Assembly: GCA_934408705.1 (NCBI GenBank) | Contig: CAKRVL010000051.1 | Span: 1 to 18,647, forward strand | Reading direction: 5' to 3' | Origin: an uncultured Blautia sp. | Lineage (GTDB): Bacteria; Bacillota; Clostridia; Lachnospirales; Lachnospiraceae | DNA length: 18,647 bases | Shown here: in pieces, positions 7,039 through 14,989 of the stretch | Position numbering within the stretch: the first letter of the stretch is position 1 | Layout of the letters: every line of letters starts with the position of its first letter | Position numbers and translations under genes: made by a program | The notes under the pieces: generated by a model | Told to the model about the DNA's origin: nothing | Databases searched by the model: none | The model's input: only the letters and a program-made list of their open reading frames with translations

Positions 7039-7839
7039 ATGCGAAAAGTAATTATATCCCTGGCTCCTGTACAGGCCGGAACCGGTGTTGATGCAGTAAA
7101 GCTTGCCGAGGACGTAGAAAAAAGTGTAAAGCTTGGTGCTGCAATGTGTCATCTTCACTGCAGAAAACCAGATGGAAGCCTTACACCGGATATTTCTTAT
7201 ATGTCTGAATGCTTTGATGAAATCCTGAAACGTACTGATGTGGTGGTACAGGCATCTACAGGCGGTGTTTCTGATATGAATATTCAGGAGCGCTGTAATC
7301 CACTTGATTACCCGAAGGTAGAGAGCGCATCCCTTAATGGTGGAAGTACAAACCTGGGCGAGGCGGTATATATCAACTCCTTTGATGATATCCGCTACTG
7401 CGCAGATGCAGTTTATAAAAGAGGAATCCTTCCGGAAACAGAGGTTTTTGATATTGGAATGCTGCATAACATGGCAATTGTAAAATCAGAGCAGCCATTT
7501 GCAGATCCTATGCTCTTTAATCTGGTATTTGGACACAAAGGCGGCATGCAGCCTACACCGGAAATGTTAGCAGCCTTCCGTTCCTTCGTTCCATCTGATG
7601 CACTTTGGGGTGTTACCCACTTCGGAAGAGATAACTGGACTTTTCTGGCAGCAGCCATCGCTATGGGAGCAACTGTGGTACGGGTAGGCTTTGAGGACAG
7701 CCATTATCTGAGTGAAGGTGTGGAGGCAGAGTATAACTGGCAGGTGGTTGAGAAGCTGGTGAACCTGATCCGTGCAATGGGGCTGGAACCTGCCACACCA
7801 GATGAAGCAAGACAGATGCTGAATTTAAGAAAACGCTGA
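7039..7839 (+). CDS. BKACE (DUF849) beta-keto acid cleavage enzyme family protein
   Basis: At 266 residues this is a single TIM-barrel domain of the BKACE family, whose founder Kce cleaves 3-keto-5-aminohexanoate with acetyl-CoA to give acetoacetate and an acyl-CoA. The metal ligands are present: H38 and H40 in CHLHCRKPDG, and E219 in VRVGFEDSHYLSEGV. The catalytic Arg and Asp on the same strand are R215 and D220. The first metal loop departs from the more usual HxHxRD-type form: the His pair is bracketed by C37 and C41, and Lys follows the Arg. AGGAGG (7024-7029) gives a strong ribosome site. BKACE members act on diverse beta-keto acids; next to an acid-sugar kinase, the substrate is more likely a keto acid sugar or its phosphate than a lysine-fermentation intermediate (inference). 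Confidence 0.87.
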   Translation: MRKVIISLAPVQAGTGVDAVKLAEDVEKSVKLGAAMCHLHCRKPDGSLTPDISYMSECFDEILKRTDVVVQASTGGVSDMNIQERCNPLDYPKVESASLNGGSTNLGEAVYINSFDDIRYCADAVYKRGILPETEVFDIGMLHNMAIVKSEQPFADPMLFNLVFGHKGGMQPTPEMLAAFRSFVPSDALWGVTHFGRDNWTFLAAAIAMGATVVRVGFEDSHYLSEGVEAEYNWQVVEKLVNLIRAMGLEPATPDEARQMLNLRKR

Positions 7840-7853
7840 AAGGGGAAACTAAA

Positions 7854-10523
7854 ATGCTGACAGTCAAAACAATATATATGGATTATGAAACTGCCCCGGT
7901 GGGCGTTTCTCATATGCCCCAGTTTGCATGGGAGCTTACAAGTGATAAAAAAAATGTTAAGCAGGAATCCTATGAATTGCAGATCGCAAAGGATGCTGGT
8001 TTCACAGATCTGATTTATAACAGTGGTAAAATCAAGTCAGAAGAATCTGCTCATATTTATGCAGAGGGAGCTTCCCTGGAAAATGGCAGACGTTATTTTG
8101 TCCACGTGAAGGTCAGTGACGGGCAGGAAGAGACTGCCTGGAGCGAAACTGCTGCTTTTGTAACAGCTCTGGCAGGAGAGAATGGAGAGTGGGAAGAGGG
8201 GGCACCTGCATGGAAGGCAGCCTTCGTATCCGCTGAAACAGATGATTCTTATAAAAGTGTTTCCAAAGGAACCTATGTAAGAGGAACCTTTGAGATCAAA
8301 AAAGAAGTAAAAGAAGCGTATGCCTTTACAACTGCTCTTGGCTTGTATCAGTTTTATCTGAACGGTCAGAAGGTAGGCGAGGATGAAATGACACCAGGCT
8401 GGACCTCTTACAGAAGGCATCTTCTTTACCAGACCTATGATGTAACTGAGTATCTGCAAAAGGGCACAAACGGCGCCGGTGCAATGCTGGCACCGGGCTG
8501 GTATAAGGGTATTATGGGGCTGACAAAGGCTCGTAACAACTATGGCGACCAGACTGCATTTACAATGGAAATCCTTATTCGTTACACAGATGGAACCACA
8601 GAGTCTGTTTGCACAGATTCATCCTGGACAGGCTGTGATTCACCGGTTGTTTTTGCTGAAATTTATGATGGTGAAACCTATGACGCAGCTTTGGAAATTC
8701 CGGACTGGTCAAAGGCCGGACAGCCGGAGGGTAACTGGAAACCGGTAAAACTGGTGTTTTTTGATACACAGGTTATGCGCGCTCAGTACGGGGCAAAGGT
8801 ACGTGTAGCAGACAGAATTCCTGCAAAGCGTATTTTCAAAACTCCGGCAGGAGATACAGTTATTGATTTTGCCCAGAATATGGCAGGAAGGATTGAAGTA
8901 ACCGCAACAGGTAAGCCTGGAGATGTGATTCAGCTTCACTGCTTTGAGGTTCTTGATAAAGATGGAAATGTTTACCTGGATAACCTTCGCGCTGCAAAGG
9001 CAACAATGAAATATACCTTTGCAAAAGAAGGCACTGTTACCTGGCATCCTACATTTACTTATATGGGATTTCAGTATGCGTTGATCGTTTCCTATCCGGG
9101 AGAGCCTGAACCTGAGAACTTTACAGCCTGCACAATGCATTCTGATATGGCTCCTAACGGAAGTCTGGAGTGCTCTAATCCGTTGTTAAACCAGCTTCAC
9201 CATAACTTCCTCTGGGGCTTGAAGAGTAATTTCCTGGATGTTCCCACAGATTGTCCTCAGCGAGATGAGCGTCTGGGCTGGACCGGTGACGCCCAGATTT
9301 TCTGTCGTACCGCTACTTATCTGATGAATACATATACATTCTATAAGAAATGGCTTCGGGATCTGGAGGTAGATCAGACTTCCGAAGGCGGAGTTCCCCA
9401 CGTTGTTCCTAATATTGAGGAAGGACGTACTGACGGAAACTGGCTTCTCAGTCAGGGACCGCACTCAGCAGCAGCCTGGGCTGATGCCGCGATCATCAAT
9501 CCCTGGACGATGTATCTGATGTATGGCGATAAGGACATTCTGAAAAAACAGTATAACAGTATGAAGGGCTGGATCGATTTCATGCGTGCACATGCAGTGG
9601 ACTACATCTGGAATTATAAGCTGCAGTTCGGTGACTGGGTGGCACTTGATGCAGAAGAGGGAAGCTATTTTGGCGCTACACCTAACGATCTGACCTGTAC
9701 TGCATATTATGCATATTCTACAGGACTTTTTGTAAGAATGGCACGCGCCCTTGGAAAAGAGGCTGTGGCAGCAGAATACGAAGCTCTTTATAACAAAATT
9801 GTGGATAAATTCCAGAAAACCTTCTTTGATAAAGATGGAAATATGACAGCCCAGACACAGACTGCCCATATTGTAGCACTGTATTTCCAGCTGACTCCGA
9901 AGAAATATATTGAGAAAACAGTACAAGGGCTTAAAAAGCTGCTGGATAAAGAAAATGGACATCTGGTTACAGGGTTTGTGGGAACACCTTACTTCTGTCA
10001 TGCACTCAGTCAGAATCACTGTCTGAAGGAAGCATATGACCTTCTGCTGAAGGAGGATTTCCCATCCTGGCTGTATCAGGTAAAGAAAGGTGCAACTACG
10101 ATCTGGGAGCATTGGGATGGTCTGAAGGAAGACGGAAGTATGTGGAGTGCTGATATGAACTCCTTTAATCATTATGCGTATGGGGCAATCGGTGAGTGGA
10201 TGTACCGTGCAATGGCAGGAATTGAGGCTGATCCGGAGAATCCGGGCTTTAAGCATGCCATTCTTTATCCGAGAATCGGCGGCAGCCTGAAATATACAGA
10301 AGGAAAATATCATAGCATTTATGGCGATGTTGGTGTAAAATGGGAAGTCAAAGGAAAACAAATTGCATTGACAGTACATATTCCGGTAAACACTACAGCA
10401 GAAATCCGATTGGATCAGGCGAAGACAGTTATAGAGAATGACGGACTTAACTTTACCCCGGCTGAGGATTATATGACCTGTGAAGCCGGAAGCGGTACAT
10501 ACCATATTGTCTTTGAACAGTAA
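7854..10523 (+). CDS. Alpha-L-rhamnosidase, glycoside hydrolase family 78
   Basis: This 889-residue protein follows the GH78 multidomain order: an N-terminal fibronectin-like domain (about 1-105), two beta-sandwich domains (about 135-420, with YLNGQKVGEDEMTPGW and IDFAQNMAGR), an (alpha/alpha)6 catalytic barrel (about 430-780), and a C-terminal beta domain (YPRIGGSLKY onward). The catalytic-acid motif DCPQRDERLGWTGDAQ places the acid at E472. TTIWEHWDG places the base at E752. Both correspond to the known GH78 pair, so it should be active. It releases terminal alpha-L-rhamnose with inversion. No signal peptide is present, so it should act on imported oligosaccharides. It follows BKACE after 14 bases with ribosome site AAAGGGG. 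Rhamnose-bearing pectin side chains or plant glycosides are likely substrates; no rhamnose-catabolism genes are in the window. Confidence 0.93.
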   Translation: MLTVKTIYMDYETAPVGVSHMPQFAWELTSDKKNVKQESYELQIAKDAGFTDLIYNSGKIKSEESAHIYAEGASLENGRRYFVHVKVSDGQEETAWSETAAFVTALAGENGEWEEGAPAWKAAFVSAETDDSYKSVSKGTYVRGTFEIKKEVKEAYAFTTALGLYQFYLNGQKVGEDEMTPGWTSYRRHLLYQTYDVTEYLQKGTNGAGAMLAPGWYKGIMGLTKARNNYGDQTAFTMEILIRYTDGTTESVCTDSSWTGCDSPVVFAEIYDGETYDAALEIPDWSKAGQPEGNWKPVKLVFFDTQVMRAQYGAKVRVADRIPAKRIFKTPAGDTVIDFAQNMAGRIEVTATGKPGDVIQLHCFEVLDKDGNVYLDNLRAAKATMKYTFAKEGTVTWHPTFTYMGFQYALIVSYPGEPEPENFTACTMHSDMAPNGSLECSNPLLNQLHHNFLWGLKSNFLDVPTDCPQRDERLGWTGDAQIFCRTATYLMNTYTFYKKWLRDLEVDQTSEGGVPHVVPNIEEGRTDGNWLLSQGPHSAAAWADAAIINPWTMYLMYGDKDILKKQYNSMKGWIDFMRAHAVDYIWNYKLQFGDWVALDAEEGSYFGATPNDLTCTAYYAYSTGLFVRMARALGKEAVAAEYEALYNKIVDKFQKTFFDKDGNMTAQTQTAHIVALYFQLTPKKYIEKTVQGLKKLLDKENGHLVTGFVGTPYFCHALSQNHCLKEAYDLLLKEDFPSWLYQVKKGATTIWEHWDGLKEDGSMWSADMNSFNHYAYGAIGEWMYRAMAGIEADPENPGFKHAILYPRIGGSLKYTEGKYHSIYGDVGVKWEVKGKQIALTVHIPVNTTAEIRLDQAKTVIENDGLNFTPAEDYMTCEAGSGTYHIVFEQ

Positions 10524-10581
10524 GCAGGGTGTTCAATGTAGAAAATATAAAATGATATGGATGTGAAAGGGTGATGGAAAT

Positions 10582-12315
10582 ATGGAAAAGAAGAAAAGGG
10601 TTTTAGGAATACAGAAGGCATGGAGGCAGCTGAGTATCCAGAATCAGATTTTTCTTTCCATGTTTCTCATCACCCTTTTAGGTGTGGGAATTCTGATGAA
10701 TATTGTATACAATACTTCCGTTGCTGCAATTGAGCAGAACTACAGGGCATCCTATCAGTCAACATTAAAAAATTCCAGCCGTGTCATGGATATGAACCTG
10801 AAGAATATTGTAGATGTGGGACGAAGCTTCCTGAATGATGAATCACTTCAGCAGGTTCTTGAAACCAAAAAGGAGTATGACGGAAATAAGTTCTCCTCCA
10901 AGGACCGTGTAAAGCTTCGCACAGTGGCCAATGAAATGGCCAGTCAGCAGGTTTGGGTAAATTACATTGTGTTCGCAGATCTTTACGGGCGTGTTTATCA
11001 GCTGAACAATCTGAATCAGGGTACCTATGATTTTTATACTTATTATGAGGATAAAGACATTCTGGAAGAGGACTGGGTGAAGAAGGCAGAGGAAGCAAGA
11101 GGAAAGGAAGTATTTTTCAGGGACAGCATTTTAAGTGCAGGTACCCAGACCGGATTTTCCTATGCAAAATATATGATCAATCCCTCTAACGGTCAGGGAA
11201 TGGGATACATGATCGTAGGTCTGAGCCAGAAGCTGCTTGGAAATTCCTTCGTTATGGGAAATGAAAGCTTCGAATCCAGTAATTTTATGATCATGGACGA
11301 AAATAACCGGCTTGTTTATTTTGCAGGAAATGAAGATCAGGAAAATACTATTATGAAAGCCTTTGCACAGCAGGAGGCAGACCAGCTTTATCTGTTTTCT
11401 TCTGTAACGAATTATACTACAGGCTGGAATATTGTAAATGTAGTTGAAAAAAATGAGCTTAGTGAAGAAAGTAAAAATGTCCGTTTTGTATCCTTCTGGG
11501 TGGCAGGCTGCGTTCTTTTGGTGGGCTTTATAATGGCGAGAATTATTTCCAGAACCATCAGTCATCCTCTGAAACAGCTGGAGAATACCATTGCACAGGT
11601 GGGAGAAGGCAAGCGTCATATTACAGAAGAGTTTGATTATAGTGAAGTGGGCAGGATCGGACAGAAATTTAAGGAGATGGTAAATACCAATCTGGAGCTG
11701 TCTGAGCATCTGATGGCTGTGAAGCTGAATGAACGTGAGGCAGAGCTTTTACTCTTGCAATCTCAGATTAATCCTCACTTTCTTTATAATACATTGGATT
11801 CGCTGTATTTTGTTGCCATCATGCATGGAGATGATCAGATGGCAGAAATGGTGGAGGCTCTTTCTGATAATTTCAAGCTTGCCCTGAATAATGGAAGCAA
11901 ATATATTAAAGTTATAGATTCCGTGAAATGGATGCAAGGCTATATGAAGCTGCAGAATATGCGGTATAATAATCGTTTTGAACTGTTCGTGGATATCAGC
12001 CGCGAGATACTTCAGCGTGAAACAATCACTTTTATTTTCCAGCCTTTTATTGAGAATGCAATGTATCATGGACTGGAACCGAAGCTTGGAAAGGGAAAAA
12101 TTTCCCTCAGGGGCTGGCAGGAGCAGAATAACATGATTTTTACCATTGAGGATGATGGTGTAGGAATAGACGATATGTCCAGACTGGAAAATGGTTACGG
12201 AGTGCGTAATGTAATCGAGCGTATTAAGCTTAATTACGGAGAAAAATACGGTGTGACGTTTGAGAGTCATCCGGGAAAAGGAACGAAGGTAACCATTGTT
12301 GTTCCGGTAAGGTAG
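10582..12315 (+). CDS. YesM-type membrane sensor histidine kinase
   Basis: This 577-residue sensor has a membrane segment at about 23-43, an extracytoplasmic sensing region of about 255 residues, a second membrane segment at about 302-322, a HAMP linker (ISHPLKQLEN onward), a His_kinase domain and a HATPase domain. The phosphoacceptor motif SQINPHFLYNTLDSL gives H399. The N box QPFIENAMYHGLEPK gives N492, and DDGVGIDD is the G1 box. This class typically senses extracellular sugars or a sugar-bound binding protein and signals to a YesN-type AraC response regulator, which is the next gene 11 bases on. It lies 58 bases after the GH78 gene with no terminator between, so it may be transcribed with the hydrolases. 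The ligand is probably the oligosaccharide carried by the downstream importer (inference). Confidence 0.93.
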   Translation: MEKKKRVLGIQKAWRQLSIQNQIFLSMFLITLLGVGILMNIVYNTSVAAIEQNYRASYQSTLKNSSRVMDMNLKNIVDVGRSFLNDESLQQVLETKKEYDGNKFSSKDRVKLRTVANEMASQQVWVNYIVFADLYGRVYQLNNLNQGTYDFYTYYEDKDILEEDWVKKAEEARGKEVFFRDSILSAGTQTGFSYAKYMINPSNGQGMGYMIVGLSQKLLGNSFVMGNESFESSNFMIMDENNRLVYFAGNEDQENTIMKAFAQQEADQLYLFSSVTNYTTGWNIVNVVEKNELSEESKNVRFVSFWVAGCVLLVGFIMARIISRTISHPLKQLENTIAQVGEGKRHITEEFDYSEVGRIGQKFKEMVNTNLELSEHLMAVKLNEREAELLLLQSQINPHFLYNTLDSLYFVAIMHGDDQMAEMVEALSDNFKLALNNGSKYIKVIDSVKWMQGYMKLQNMRYNNRFELFVDISREILQRETITFIFQPFIENAMYHGLEPKLGKGKISLRGWQEQNNMIFTIEDDGVGIDDMSRLENGYGVRNVIERIKLNYGEKYGVTFESHPGKGTKVTIVVPVR

Positions 12316-12326
12316 GGAGGAATTTC

Positions 12327-13394
12327 ATGTACCGCTTAGTAGTTATTGATGATGAATATATAGTTGTCCAGGGAATCAAGGCATTGATTTCCAGATTAAA
12401 GCTGGATTATGAAGTAGTTGGAGCTGCTTATGACGGAATCCATGGACTGGAAACCATCCGGGCGAATAAGCCTGATGTGGTGATCACAGATATCCGCATT
12501 CCGGGACTGGATGGATTGTCCGTGATCGAATCTGCGAAAGAAGAATGTCCTGATACATATTTTATCGTGATCAGCGGATATTCTGAATTTGTTTATGCCC
12601 AGCGCGCCCTTACTCTTGGGGTAAAGGATTATATCGATAAACCGGTTACTGCGGAAAAACTGAAAAATGCTCTTAACAGGGTGGAGCGAGAATGGGCGAA
12701 AACCAGGCATGAGGATAATCGCAAGGTTCAGGCAAACAGAGAGAAATTTCTGGAGCTGGAAAAAATCTTTGATAACTGTGTTAAAAGCATTACCGGGTGT
12801 GATGCAGGTGCTTTTCGGGAATGGTGCAGACAGGATATTCTGTGCCTGCGTGAGCTTTACCCGGAAATGCAGGACTTTCGAAGGGAGTTTTACAAGCATC
12901 TGTGTGTTCTGAGTGACGTTCTGATCGAGAGCCAGAAGCAGGTGGAACGCGGGACACTTGTCTCTTTTCAGGAGATGGAGAAGTGTGACAGCATAGAAGC
13001 AATACAGATTTATGGTGAAAGGGTGTTGTCGGATATCAGCAAGCATCTTACAGCAGACCAGACAGGAAGCAAGCACAGAGTCATCCTGGAGCTGCTCACA
13101 TATCTGGATGAGCATTATGATCAGGATATCGGACTTAGTGAGCTGGCGGACAGAGTTGGAATGAGTACAGCATACTTAAGTGTGCTTTTTAAAACAGAAG
13201 TAGGCACCTCATATGTGAAATATTTGACAGAACTCCGTATTAAAAAGGCGAAGAAGCTTCTGCAAGATGGATATAAGGTTAATGAAGTCAGTGAAATGAT
13301 CGGATATAATAATTACCGCTATTTTTGCGATATTTTTAAGAAGCATGAAGGGATGACACCCAATGAATATAAGGGAAATGTGTGGAAATCATAA
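12327..13394 (+). CDS. YesN-type response regulator with AraC-family DNA-binding domain
   Basis: This 355-residue protein has an N-terminal receiver domain (about 1-120) with acidic DDEY at the start, phosphoacceptor D55 in ITDIRIPGLDG and conserved K105 in DYIDKPVT. A variable helical linker follows (about 125-250). The C-terminal domain is a double helix-turn-helix of AraC type (about 255-353, with LSELADRVGMSTAYLS and SEMIGYNNYRYFCDIFKK). It is the partner of the sensor immediately upstream; the 11-base gap with GGGAGG implies co-translation. Family members generally activate the adjacent sugar transporter. The next gene is a binding protein behind a gap with dyad symmetry and a weak -35, which fits activation there. 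Confidence 0.93.
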   Translation: MYRLVVIDDEYIVVQGIKALISRLKLDYEVVGAAYDGIHGLETIRANKPDVVITDIRIPGLDGLSVIESAKEECPDTYFIVISGYSEFVYAQRALTLGVKDYIDKPVTAEKLKNALNRVEREWAKTRHEDNRKVQANREKFLELEKIFDNCVKSITGCDAGAFREWCRQDILCLRELYPEMQDFRREFYKHLCVLSDVLIESQKQVERGTLVSFQEMEKCDSIEAIQIYGERVLSDISKHLTADQTGSKHRVILELLTYLDEHYDQDIGLSELADRVGMSTAYLSVLFKTEVGTSYVKYLTELRIKKAKKLLQDGYKVNEVSEMIGYNNYRYFCDIFKKHEGMTPNEYKGNVWKS

Positions 13395-13433
13395 GAGTCT
13401 AAAAAAAACGTACATTACCATAAAAATTAGGCA

Positions 13434-13467
13434 CTGGTAAAAAAACATCCAAATGATATTATATAAC
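13434..13467 (+). promoter_or_regulatory. Candidate activator-dependent promoter upstream of the binding-protein gene
   Basis: TATTATATAAC (13457-13467) offers good -10 choices: TATTAT at 13457-13462 or TATAAC at 13462-13467. For TATTAT, a 17-base spacer places CTGGTA (13434-13439) at -35, matching only three of six consensus bases. A good -10 with a poor -35 is typical of promoters needing an AraC-type activator. An inverted pair, TTACCA 13415-13420 and TGGTAA 13435-13440, overlaps the -35. This is a pattern match only. Confidence 0.4.
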
Positions 13468-13531
13468 CATAAGATATTTCCCGGGGATACGAAGAGACAC
13501 GAAAATGAGACTAAAAAGTAACTGATTAAAG

Positions 13532-13553
13532 TATTGCAAATGAGATTGCAATA
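13532..13553 (+). promoter_or_regulatory. 8-bp perfect palindrome in the leader of the binding-protein gene
   Basis: TATTGCAA (13532-13539) and TTGCAATA (13546-13553) are exact inverse complements separated by six bases. The site lies 33 bases before the binding-protein start, downstream of the candidate promoter. It may be an operator for a dimeric regulator or a hairpin in the leader mRNA. It lacks the central CG of a CcpA cre site or LacI-type operator. Confidence 0.5.
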
Positions 13554-13586
13554 AAATTCAAAATTGAAAATTCGGAGGAATTCATA

Positions 13587-14891
13587 ATGAAAAAGAAAGC
13601 ATTAGCTATTTTAATGGCAGCATTAACCGCAACTACCATGTTTGCAGTTCCTACATTTGCAGCAGATTATTCAGGAGAGGATCCGCAGCTTGAGAAAAAC
13701 ATCAAAATCCTTACAATCTGGGCAGAAGATAATGATAATGGTATGTTATTAAATAAGATCTGTGAAGAATATCAGAAAAACGTAAACCCGAATTTCACAT
13801 GGGAATATGAGATGGTTGCTTCTGATAACCTTCAGCAGAAGATCGCTACACTTGCAGCATCCAATGACCTTCCGGATCTGTTCGCTTACGAAGCAGGTGC
13901 TCCACTCAGCGTTCTCATCGATTCTAATAAGGTTAAAAATATTTCTGAAGCAGTTGAAGAGCTGGGAACAGCAGATTACTTAAACAGCGGTGCTGTTGAG
14001 CTTCTGAAAGGATTATCCGGAACAGACGATCTGTATGACCTTCCACTTGGACTGAATGTAGAAGGCTTCTGGTACAACAAAGCTCTGTTCGAGCAGGCAG
14101 GATGCGAAGTTCCTACTACATGGGATGAGTTTGAAGAGGTTCTTCAGAAACTTTCCGATGCAGGTATCCAGCCTCTTACAACAGGTGGATCTGACAAATG
14201 GGGTGCAACCCGTCTGATCAATGCTTACGCAGTAAGAACAGCAGGAAACGATATTATGACAAAAGCAGCTGATGGTGAAGTTCCTTATACAGATGAGAAG
14301 CTTGTTGCAGCAGCTGATAAGATTGCAGAGTGGGCAGAGAAAGGATACTTCGGAGAAGGTATCACAACAGTTGATATGAACACAGCAGGTTCCATGCTGA
14401 TGAGTGGTAAAGCTGCTATCTTCTACAATGGTTCCTGGTTTACACAGAACCTGACAGATGATTCCCAGAACCCGGCAGGCGAGGACGGAATTGGATTCTT
14501 CAATATTCCAGTTGCAGATGAGTCCATCAGCTCCGCTACTTCTTATTCTATGAACTGTGGTAATATCCTTGCTCTTGACAATGATAAGTATGATGAGGCT
14601 ACTGGCTGGTTCCTGAAATACTTCATGGAGAACATCGGAAATGTAGCTATGGAAGATCAGGGAACTGTTAAAGGTTACACATATGACGTAGCAGCAGAAG
14701 ATATGGATGGTTATACACAGCTTGTTCTTGACGAGATCGACAAATCCACAGAAGGATTTGCTTGGTGGGAAGCAAAAATGCCTAGCGAAATCTCCAAGAC
14801 AGCTCAGGAAAATGTACAGCCTCTGCTGAACGGCGAAATGACCGGCGAAGAATATATGCAGTCCATTCAGGATGTATATGACATGCAGTAA
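13587..14891 (+). CDS. CUT1-type sugar ABC transporter substrate-binding protein
   Basis: This 434-residue extracellular solute-binding protein belongs to the sugar-binding class that delivers oligosaccharides to ABC importers. Residues 1-26 form a clear signal peptide: basic MKKKA start, hydrophobic core, and signal peptidase I-type site near PTFA|AD. No Cys occurs in the first 50 residues, so the lipobox that anchors most Gram-positive binding proteins is missing. The mature protein begins with acidic residues and then KNIKILTIWAEDNDNG, the first strand of the family fold; later features include YDLPLGLNVEGFWYNKALFE and the tryptophan-rich FAWWEAKM. GGAGG (13574-13578) serves the ATG. It is followed by a terminator and then two permease genes. 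The cargo is unknown, but the hydrolases nearby point to a plant cell-wall oligosaccharide. Confidence 0.93.
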   Translation: MKKKALAILMAALTATTMFAVPTFAADYSGEDPQLEKNIKILTIWAEDNDNGMLLNKICEEYQKNVNPNFTWEYEMVASDNLQQKIATLAASNDLPDLFAYEAGAPLSVLIDSNKVKNISEAVEELGTADYLNSGAVELLKGLSGTDDLYDLPLGLNVEGFWYNKALFEQAGCEVPTTWDEFEEVLQKLSDAGIQPLTTGGSDKWGATRLINAYAVRTAGNDIMTKAADGEVPYTDEKLVAAADKIAEWAEKGYFGEGITTVDMNTAGSMLMSGKAAIFYNGSWFTQNLTDDSQNPAGEDGIGFFNIPVADESISSATSYSMNCGNILALDNDKYDEATGWFLKYFMENIGNVAMEDQGTVKGYTYDVAAEDMDGYTQLVLDEIDKSTEGFAWWEAKMPSEISKTAQENVQPLLNGEMTGEEYMQSIQDVYDMQ

Positions 14892-14914
14892 GTAACAGCT
14901 TAGGCAATGTTATA

Positions 14915-14946
14915 GGGAGTGTTTGCCAGCAGACACTCCCCTTTTT
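14915..14946 (+). terminator. Intrinsic terminator between binding protein and permeases
   Basis: GGGAGTGT (14915-14922) pairs perfectly with ACACTCCC (14933-14940), with further TGC/GCA pairing possible in the loop, and is followed by TTTTT (14942-14946). In binding-protein operons such a leaky terminator or stable 3' hairpin yields more binding protein than permease. A second small A6/T6 hairpin follows at 14951-14966. Confidence 0.85.
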
Positions 14947-14989
14947 ATTCAAAAAACAGGTTTTTTCAATACAGAAAGGAAGGAATTAT

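Noticed and set aside
9465..10505. 346-residue minus-strand open frame inside the GH78 gene
   Set aside because: It is antisense to well-conserved GH78 catalytic and C-terminal sequence, is rich in Cys, His and Ile as antisense frames of such genes are, and shows no domain motif.
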